Part shown: piece by piece, positions 59,022 to 64,000 of the stretch
Numbering within the stretch: position 1 is the stretch's first letter
Layout: each line of letters begins with the position of its first letter
NCBI GenBank assembly: GCA_027489295.1
Contig: JAIYAA010000016.1
Location: 46,897-110,896 of the forward strand
From: Sphingomonadales bacterium
Lineage (GTDB): Bacteria > Pseudomonadota > Alphaproteobacteria > Sphingomonadales > Sphingomonadaceae
Reading direction: 5' to 3'
DNA: 64,000 bases
Position numbers and translations under genes: made by a program
The notes under the pieces: generated by a model
What the model was told of the DNA's origin: nothing
What the model saw: only the letters and a program-made list of their open reading frames with translations
Database searches by the model: none

Positions 59022-59303
59022 GTGCTTCCAGAACGTCCGATAGGCTGGGAATGGCATCGAGGGCTGTCCTCAAACGGCGAGCTCTATCTGATGAGCAACC
59101 GCGACACCGGTGAGGTTGCGATCTGGATCTGGGTCGAAGGCATGCCTCATTGGGCGATCCTCGAGCGTGTCGGCTTTATCGCGCAGGCACAGAAGCGCCT
59201 TGGCGAGCTGAGCCAGGCCGTACACCGCGCAGAGACAACGATCCAGGAGCTCGCCGATGGAATTGCCGAGCGCATGCGAAACCCGCTCTATGGGCGTTTC
59301 TAG
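59022..59303 (+). CDS. Small protein with C-terminal GRF tag (GTG start)
   Basis: 93 residues; GTG 59022 is 11 bases from AAGGAG, whereas the TTG at 59013 is too close. Trp-rich N-terminal half and a helical C-terminal half (LSQAVHRAETTIQELADGIA). Ends RNPLYGRF. No + strand gene follows, so the tag codons here cannot serve as a downstream ribosome-binding site. Confidence 0.6.
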   Translation: MLPERPIGWEWHRGLSSNGELYLMSNRDTGEVAIWIWVEGMPHWAILERVGFIAQAQKRLGELSQAVHRAETTIQELADGIAERMRNPLYGRF

Positions 59304-59680
59304 CAGGGATAGGCTTCAGCAAGCGCTCTGCGGACGAGGATATAGGCGGGCTGGGAGCGCAGGGCCGGGTTGGTATCCAGGAAGCGCGCGACAACCTCGA
59401 CCGCGTCATTGGCATTGATCTGATCGGGCAGACAGAAATTCATCACTGGCGCCTGCCCTTCAGGCAGAAATGCCCGTGCATCAAGAGCCGAGTAGACGAC
59501 ACCTTGGCAGAAGCCGGCGTCATAAGCGCTTTGAACCGAGCCCTGTCGATCACCATTGGCCTTCTGCGCAAGATAGGAGCGGCAGTATTTGGTCAGCCCA
59601 GTCCCGTCGATGAAATAGGAATAGGTCTGTGCCTGCGCGCCCGAGGCGCAAAGCATAAGGATCAATGCTGCTCGAAACAT
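59300..59680 (-). CDS. Rap1a/Tai-like secreted protein (minus strand)
   Basis: 126 residues. Signal peptide MFRAALILMLCASGAQA, then a four-Cys domain with GFCQGVVYSAL, NFCLPDQINANDAVEVVARF and a terminal LVRRALAEAYPC, the pattern of the Rap1a/Tai family of periplasmic immunity proteins against type VI amidase effectors. Start at 59680 has GGGAGGTG. Ends 4 bases inside the convergent tagged gene. A related protein is encoded at 63503. Confidence 0.65.
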   Translation of the reverse strand: MFRAALILMLCASGAQAQTYSYFIDGTGLTKYCRSYLAQKANGDRQGSVQSAYDAGFCQGVVYSALDARAFLPEGQAPVMNFCLPDQINANDAVEVVARFLDTNPALRSQPAYILVRRALAEAYPC

Positions 59681-59756
59681 AATTCACCTCCCTCTGAAGA
59701 TTCTTTTCCTGCTCACTTGGATTCCGAAATTTTGGAGCTACGTGTGACTCACGATC

Positions 59757-59770
59757 AATAGGAACTGACT
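59757..59770. promoter_or_regulatory. Operator-like site
   Basis: AATAGGAACTGACT, directly upstream of ATG 59773 and ~75 bases upstream of the divergent - strand gene. Confidence 0.35.
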
Positions 59771-59772
59771 GA

Positions 59773-60159
59773 ATGCCTGACCGCTACGAGATCCGCAAGC
59801 TCGCCCTGAACCACTATTCCCTCAACGGCGTAGAATTGAAACAGAGCGCCTTTGACCTGGCCCATCACATCATGGGGCTTGAGCACGCACCGACCGATCC
59901 GGATCGTCAAACGCCGGGCCCGGACGTCGTCATGCGGGCCACGCGCCTTGCCAAGTCATTCGGTGGAGCTGTGCTGCGGCTTGAAAACGGGAAATGGGTC
60001 ATCGATCCGCTCGAGGACGGGGAAGAGCTCTCGGCACAGCAGCTCGCCAAGGCAGCCGTCGGTAAGATCCGTCGTGGCCCGCGGCCAGAGGTTGAAATGC
60101 GCCCCTCCCCTTCTGCCACGGCGAAGATCATCGCGTTTCCCCAAAAGCGTGAGCCGTAA
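59773..60159 (+). CDS. Protein of unknown function
   Basis: 128 residues. Helical N-terminal part and basic C-terminal part (VGKIRRGPRPEVEMRPSPSA). No named domain. No strong ribosome-binding site before the ATG. Confidence 0.45.
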   Translation: MPDRYEIRKLALNHYSLNGVELKQSAFDLAHHIMGLEHAPTDPDRQTPGPDVVMRATRLAKSFGGAVLRLENGKWVIDPLEDGEELSAQQLAKAAVGKIRRGPRPEVEMRPSPSATAKIIAFPQKREP

Positions 60160-60228
60160 GCTGCCGGCCGCATTCCGCGTCGTGACGTGCGATCTTGAAG
60201 CGTCAACACGAACAGCGGAGAAACCGAC

Positions 60229-60462
60229 ATGCAGACGATCTACGACGCGATTAAGTCCTCTCAGCAAGCGCTCGCAGAGAAGCGCGGCGTCGACCCTTTC
60301 GAGCTTCCTGCGCATTTGCAGAGTGAAGATGAAGCCTGCCGCGCACTCGACAAGAAGCTTTCGGATGCGTTTCAGACGCCGATTCAGATGCTGCAGGATG
60401 GGCTGATCAGTGCGACCGAGTTCTTCGAACAGGTTTACGTCGCAGCGACGCAGCCCGTATAG
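60229..60462 (+). CDS. Small helical protein of unknown function
   Basis: 77 residues, helical (YDAIKSSQQALAEKRGVDPF; LDKKLSDAFQTPIQMLQDG). Followed directly by the structured RNA region. Confidence 0.5.
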   Translation: MQTIYDAIKSSQQALAEKRGVDPFELPAHLQSEDEACRALDKKLSDAFQTPIQMLQDGLISATEFFEQVYVAATQPV

Positions 60463-60470
60463 TCAAGAGA

Positions 60471-60560
60471 TTCGAGAGCGAAGCAGCAAGCGCCGAGCCA
60501 GCCGGCGCTAACTCGTGAGGATGAGCCACACGAGCCGTGGCAACGGGCTCTGCTCTCGAA
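60471..60560 (+). ncRNA. Four-way-junction-like structured RNA
   Basis: Closing stem of 9 bp TTCGAGAGC (60471-60479) / GCTCTCGAA (60552-60560) enclosing three hairpins: AGCGCCG/CGGCGCT with a 7-base loop (60489-60509), CTCGTG/CACGAG (60512-60534), and AGCC/GGCT (60533-60549, sharing two bases with the previous stem). No tRNA T-loop consensus. Could be a riboswitch-like leader or a free small RNA. Confidence 0.5.
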
Positions 60561-60568
60561 CAGGAGTG

Positions 60569-60661
60569 ATGAAGATGGGGATACCTATCGTAATCACGCT
60601 TGAGGTAAGGAAAACCCGGACAGGCTGGTCACTGCGCGTCCGGGTCCAATTCCTAGCCTAA
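60569..60661 (+). CDS. 30-residue ORF after the structured RNA
   Basis: ATG with CAGGAG upstream; sequence MKMGIPIVITLEVRKTRTGW then SLRVRVQFLA, beta-prone and basic. An inverted repeat ACCCGGAC/GTCCGGGT lies inside the ORF, so the region may be selected as RNA instead. Confidence 0.35.
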   Translation: MKMGIPIVITLEVRKTRTGWSLRVRVQFLA

Positions 60662-60669
60662 GCGAAACC

Positions 60670-60697
60670 GAGGTCAGGAGTTCGCGCTCCTGGCCTC
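60670..60697 (+). terminator. Hairpin after the 30-residue ORF
   Basis: 11-bp stem GAGGTCAGGAG / CTCCTGGCCTC (one T-G), six-base loop; no strong T-run. Confidence 0.5.
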
Positions 60698-60752
60698 ACT
60701 CCTGAAAGATAGCCCATGGGCGCGCAGCTTTCAAGCTTCCTGCAACTGCCTG

Positions 60753-60815
60753 CCGCACTCCTGCTTCGACAGCGCTATTCTCTGAACATCAACAGCGCAC
60801 AGAGAGAGCGAAGCA
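60753..60815 (+). promoter_or_regulatory. Promoter enclosed in a two-part inverted repeat
   Basis: CCGCAC followed by TCC, 16-base spacer, CTATTC (60775-60780). TGCTTCG (60762-60768) pairs with CGAAGCA (60809-60815, reaching the start codon) and GCGCT (60772-60776) with AGCGC (60794-60798). Confidence 0.5.
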
Positions 60816-61588
60816 TGACCGAAGTCACCTATGAGCTTTACATCAACGCCGAGGCCAAAGTCTCCTGCACCGCGATCGCACGAGTCCTTGCTGAGTTTGT
60901 CGGCGAGGAGTTCGTTGACGACGAAACCAAGCAGCTTCTCGCCGAGCCGGCGAACAACGAGCCTAAGATCGAGACTGCGTCGTTCGCCACGAGCATGTTC
61001 GGCATGCTTGATCATGAATTCCGCTTGCTCAAGCCGCTGAACGAGAGCCAGGTCATCGAGCTACAACGCCGTCTGCGTGACACCTGCGGATCCGAAGTGA
61101 TCGACGTTGGCTATGAGGAATGGCCGACCGACGATCAGCTCGCCGAGGATGGCCCGACCGTCTCCTATTCCGGCGACGAAGCCTTTGAGCCTGTCGCCGA
61201 GAAGATCCAGATCAACTACCGCGTCACGAGATTCACCTACGACCTCGACCGCAACATGCTGAGCGCCGAAGTGCGCCAGATCCTCGACGACAATAGCGTC
61301 GACCTCGAGCAGCGTGCCATGATCACCTTCGCCTATGAAGATGACGCCGTGACACGCTCGATCCGCTACGAGTCTTCCGAGGACACAGATGCAGTCTTCG
61401 AAGTCCAGCTCCTGAGCGCCTTCACCGCAGAGTTCCGCAAGCGCCACGACGACAACGGCTTTCACTCTGCCGATCTCGAGCCGTTCGACTTCTTCGTCGC
61501 CGAGCTCGAAGTGCCGCAGCCGTCGGCAGAAGACAAGGCCTTCACCGCGGAGATCTTCGCCAGACTCCAGGCTCTGAAAGCTGCCTGA
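60815..61588 (+). CDS. Acidic protein of unknown function
   Basis: 257 residues, acidic, probably two alpha/beta domains; no motif recognised. ATG 60815 follows GAGAGAG; upstream in-frame codons overlap the promoter. Confidence 0.5.
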   Translation: MTEVTYELYINAEAKVSCTAIARVLAEFVGEEFVDDETKQLLAEPANNEPKIETASFATSMFGMLDHEFRLLKPLNESQVIELQRRLRDTCGSEVIDVGYEEWPTDDQLAEDGPTVSYSGDEAFEPVAEKIQINYRVTRFTYDLDRNMLSAEVRQILDDNSVDLEQRAMITFAYEDDAVTRSIRYESSEDTDAVFEVQLLSAFTAEFRKRHDDNGFHSADLEPFDFFVAELEVPQPSAEDKAFTAEIFARLQALKAA

Positions 61589-61597
61589 TACTGCCAG

Positions 61598-61656
61598 CCG
61601 AGTTCCGCTCTCTCGTTTGCTACTGTCTCAATTGTCAGCAACGCAAACGAGAGAGC
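61598..61656 (+). promoter_or_regulatory. Promoter enclosed in a 14-bp inverted repeat
   Basis: CCGAGT followed by TCC, 16-base spacer, CTACTG (61620-61625). GCTCTCTCGTTTGC (61607-61620) and GCAAACGAGAGAGC (61643-61656) are perfectly complementary; the right arm contains the ribosome-binding site of the gene at 61661. Confidence 0.6.
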
Positions 61657-61660
61657 GACA

Positions 61661-62089
61661 ATGATCCAGCTTCCCCACATCACCCTTGAGCCGAACTGCC
61701 AATTCAACGGCAGCGCCTACTTTCGCATCGAGACGGTCATGCCGGCGCAGATCGTCAATCACCTGGTCGCCGCGGCGCGTGAGCAGTTGAGCTGGGAAGA
61801 TCAGGGGCTCACTGAGCTGCAAGGCATGACGCTCGAGGTCTATCAGCTCGAAATCGAGGAAGACGAGCTCGTGGCAGGCGCCTTCGTGCTCGACGGACAC
61901 GGCGTCTATGTCGAGCAGCAGGCAGACGGCAGCTTCACGTTCTCCATGAGCTGCATGAAGCAGCCGGAGGGTGACGATCGCTACGACACCTGGACCTTCG
62001 AAGAGGCGCACGACGGCAAGCTGCCTGCGAACTTCTGGATCGAGCCTGCAGCCATCATTCGCAAGCTGATCGCAGCCACCGTCCACTGA
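61661..62089 (+). CDS. Protein of unknown function
   Basis: 142 residues, acidic, mixed alpha/beta (LEVYQLEIEEDELVAGAFVL). No named domain. Controlled by the hairpin-promoter element. Confidence 0.5.
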   Translation: MIQLPHITLEPNCQFNGSAYFRIETVMPAQIVNHLVAAAREQLSWEDQGLTELQGMTLEVYQLEIEEDELVAGAFVLDGHGVYVEQQADGSFTFSMSCMKQPEGDDRYDTWTFEEAHDGKLPANFWIEPAAIIRKLIAATVH

Positions 62090-62106
62090 CGCGCAGACCG
62101 TTACAC

Positions 62107-62158
62107 TTGCAACCCTCAACCTCTGGCTCTATTCGATGACCTCGACAACAGCCAGAGG
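62107..62158 (+). promoter_or_regulatory. Promoter enclosed in a 9-bp inverted repeat
   Basis: TTGCAA followed by CCC (best -35 match in the window), 16-base spacer, CTATTC (62129-62134). CCTCTGGCT (62120-62128) ends at the -10 and pairs perfectly with AGCCAGAGG (62150-62158), the ribosome-binding site. Confidence 0.6.
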
Positions 62159-62163
62159 ACATC

Positions 62164-62478
62164 ATGAAAGCCAAGCTCCTACTCATCGCCGCGGGACTCG
62201 CCGCAATCGCACCGGCAGCCCGAGCCGACGAGCTCCCGGCAGACACCATGGTCCGACCGATGACCATCGCACCGACCGGCACGCCGCTCGAGGACAACCG
62301 GATCTTCTTCACCGACGCCGTGGTGACGCTCGCAGAGTGCCAGGCATCTTTGCAGCAGCAGCTCCAGGCAATGACCGCGGCCGACGACGGCATCATCTTC
62401 GCCTGTATCCCCGTTGACCTCTCCAAGCTTCCGGCTGGGCAGCCCGTCATCCCGATGGTTCAGTACAGCGCCGAATAG
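62164..62478 (+). CDS. Secreted protein of unknown function
   Basis: 104 residues. Signal peptide MKAKLLLIAAGLAAIAPAARA with cleavage after ARA; the mature part has two Cys, possibly a disulfide in the periplasm. One of four exported proteins in the 49-64 kb region. Confidence 0.6.
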   Translation: MKAKLLLIAAGLAAIAPAARADELPADTMVRPMTIAPTGTPLEDNRIFFTDAVVTLAECQASLQQQLQAMTAADDGIIFACIPVDLSKLPAGQPVIPMVQYSAE

Positions 62479-62536
62479 GCATCTTTTCCTCACAATTCGT
62501 TCCTGTTATGTTCCCGCTCAATGAGAAAGGGCTAAC

Positions 62537-62932
62537 ATGGCACGAAACTATCGCCTGGTGCGCGCAAGAGGAGAATGGCAGGTCTGCTCCAAGGCCCGGC
62601 GCCTCGATGCGAGCGGTCAGCCATACATCTGCTGGATCTACGGGCCAGCCAGGCTCGAGTTCTGCCGTGTCAACGAGACAGAGGTGGTCCTCGAGCTCCC
62701 AGGCGTGAAGACCAACTTCCATGGCGACCAATTTGCCTTCACCGTCGAACGCCGGCACGCCTCAGAGGAGCGCTGGGAGCGGGTCGCAGGCTCAATCAAC
62801 ATCCTTGCAGCCAACAAGGCATTCGAAATCATGACCGACCAGCCTGGCAGCCGCATGCTCTACAGGGTGCGCCATGGCAGTCGCATCATTCAAGAGAGCA
62901 GCCTGATTGATCACCAGGCCGGTTCCGGCTAA
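62537..62932 (+). CDS. Basic protein of unknown function
   Basis: 131 residues, beta-rich and basic, with three Cys in the first half. No named domain. Weak ribosome-binding site AAAGGG. Confidence 0.45.
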   Translation: MARNYRLVRARGEWQVCSKARRLDASGQPYICWIYGPARLEFCRVNETEVVLELPGVKTNFHGDQFAFTVERRHASEERWERVAGSINILAANKAFEIMTDQPGSRMLYRVRHGSRIIQESSLIDHQAGSG

Positions 62933-62956
62933 CGTCGCCACAACCAGGAGGAACCC

Positions 62957-63499
62957 ATGTCGACAGATGAAACCCCAAAGGCATATCCGAAATACACAGC
63001 CTACTGGATGGACATTCCATCCAACGTCGCGATCGGCACGTTTCAGCGGAACTACACGACCGCGCACCGCACCGAGGTTCAAATCATCCTGGTCGACAAT
63101 CTCCCCGACGGACAGGCGCCAAACGCAGAGATCCTCGACAAGCGCTTCACCGACTATGCCGAGCGGTTCATCGGTCGCCAGGTCGCTGACCGCGGCTTCC
63201 GCAGTCCAGCCTTGGAAGCAAACGTCGATTCGATCACCAAGGTCTTCAGAGAGCACACCCAGAAAGCCGAGCAGGCACTATTCCTCGATCGAGTGGCAGC
63301 ACGGCTCGGCTCCATCCGGCTCGATGCGGTCATCAGCACTTACACCCACAGCGAAGAGCCGGACCAGCACATCTACGTCGCCGAAGAGAACGGCAAGATC
63401 CGTGTGCTCGATATACAGGTAGCAGAGGGCCAGATACTCGAGGACGAACTGCCGGCTGACGAACGCTCGATCGCCTGGCTGATCACACGGCTGTTCTGA
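62957..63499 (+). CDS. Protein of unknown function
   Basis: 180 residues, mixed alpha/beta, acidic C-terminal third. Ribosome-binding site AGGAGGA. No named domain; precedes the second Rap1a/Tai-like gene by 3 bases. Confidence 0.5.
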   Translation: MSTDETPKAYPKYTAYWMDIPSNVAIGTFQRNYTTAHRTEVQIILVDNLPDGQAPNAEILDKRFTDYAERFIGRQVADRGFRSPALEANVDSITKVFREHTQKAEQALFLDRVAARLGSIRLDAVISTYTHSEEPDQHIYVAEENGKIRVLDIQVAEGQILEDELPADERSIAWLITRLF

Positions 63500-63502
63500 T
63501 CC

Positions 63503-63853
63503 ATGGTGAAACTGCGCACTGCACTCGCAGCCATCCTGCTACTCACCGCACCGACAGCCAATGCCCAGGGCAAGATGTCGGTCAGCGACGTCGTTCGCCT
63601 CGCAGACACGGACGATTACTATGCCAGTGCCATCTATGGAAACTGGGAGGGCGCACTGTGGATGCATGCCTACTTTGAGGTCCGTGGTGCGCAACCAGCC
63701 TTCTGCGTGCCAGAGAAACTGGTCATGAATGTCTCCGGCGTCCGAACAATGCTCGAGCGCTACATCGAGGCGGATCCAGCAACCGGACAGAAGTCCAGCG
63801 GCGAACTTGGCCACGCCATCATCAAGGCAGCCCAATACACCTTCCCCTGCTAG
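63503..63853 (+). CDS. Rap1a/Tai-like secreted protein
   Basis: 116 residues. Signal peptide (VKLRTALAAILLLTAPTANA), then AFCVPEKLVMNVSGVRTML and a terminal HAIIKAAQYTFPC, the same family pattern as the - strand product at 59300. It has two Cys rather than four. Periplasmic location expected; the usual role of the family is to neutralise peptidoglycan amidases. Confidence 0.6.
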   Translation: MVKLRTALAAILLLTAPTANAQGKMSVSDVVRLADTDDYYASAIYGNWEGALWMHAYFEVRGAQPAFCVPEKLVMNVSGVRTMLERYIEADPATGQKSSGELGHAIIKAAQYTFPC

Positions 63854-63871
63854 TCCAACCCGGTCCAGGCC

Positions 63872-63904
63872 AGATTAGGCAATCTTAGCGTTGCCTAATC
63901 TTTA
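63872..63904 (+). terminator. Intrinsic terminator
   Basis: 11-bp perfect stem AGATTAGGCAA / TTGCCTAATCT with an 8-base loop and a short T-run. Closes the last operon of the window; 63905-64000 shows no gene. Confidence 0.75.
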
Positions 63905-64000
63905 CAGCCGTCAACAGCCTTATCGGGAAAATACCATCTCAGGCTGATATTTTGTTTCCCTCTTCTTGTCCTCAAATTGACAAGCCAATTCCAATTCTCA

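Noticed and set aside
1..64000. CRISPR arrays, insertion sequences, rRNA genes, integrase/attachment sites
   Set aside because: No regularly spaced repeats of CRISPR type, no transposase or integrase motifs and no rRNA sequence were seen; the ~25 palindromes are dispersed single sites.

Overview
The window is a contiguous piece of a large, GC-rich tailed-phage genome (Caudoviricetes). I infer a host in the Alphaproteobacteria, most likely Rhizobiales: the window carries a RepC-type replication initiator (a family of alphaproteobacterial repABC plasmids), a DUF3768-type protein, CobS/CobT homologues and a B12-dependent ribonucleotide reductase. Almost everything reads on the + strand in tightly packed, often overlapping operons. 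No integrase, transposase, CRISPR array or rRNA was seen, and no canonical tRNA could be folded.

Layout. 1-1.7 kb: end of a tail-fibre operon (S74 chaperone-tailed fibre, glycine-rich adhesin-like protein). 1.7-8.9 kb: PhoH, DnaB-like helicase, zinc-finger/TOPRIM primase, WGR-domain protein, ATP-dependent DNA ligase. 8.9-11.4 kb: the only replication/regulatory genes on the - strand (RepC-like protein and a ribbon-helix-helix protein), a candidate small RNA, a 0.4-kb regulatory gap and an XRE-type regulator. 11.4-16.7 kb: CobT-like and CobS-like proteins and a sigma-factor-like protein. 17-20.3 kb: DNA polymerase III alpha fused to a uracil-DNA-glycosylase-like domain. 20.3-32.4 kb: recombination/replication block (ssDNA-binding protein, 5'-3' exonuclease, RecA, SbcD, SbcC, RuvC-like). 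32.4-39.1 kb: nucleotide metabolism (class II ribonucleotide reductase, glutaredoxin, ThyX, dUTPase, P-loop kinase) with a structured non-coding stretch at 35.0-35.5 kb. 39.2-43.2 kb: rIIA/rIIB homologues. 43.2-64 kb: accessory region of about 45 mostly short genes, including HD hydrolase, HNH endonuclease, DnaQ-like exonuclease, lipoprotein, SpoT/MESH1-like hydrolase, MazG-like, macro-like, GNAT-like and two Rap1a/Tai-like secreted proteins.

Together the genes supply a nearly self-sufficient replisome (helicase, primase, polymerase, separate exonuclease, SSB, ligase, recombination nucleases) plus dNTP supply. Expression is organised by two recurrent DNA elements: a promoter-like signal (about TTGCRNCCC, then CTATTM after a 16-base spacer from the hexamer) and a palindrome with core AGTCAATATTGACT found some 25 times. 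In at least six places the promoter sits inside an inverted repeat whose second arm lies at the ribosome-binding site, an arrangement like the T4 gene e/soc switch.

The most unusual protein-level signal is a shared C-terminal peptide, roughly [NH]-P-x-[YF]-G-R-F-COOH, on eight otherwise dissimilar proteins. A second shared peptide, xEAAxxGDxxAAIN, occurs in three others.
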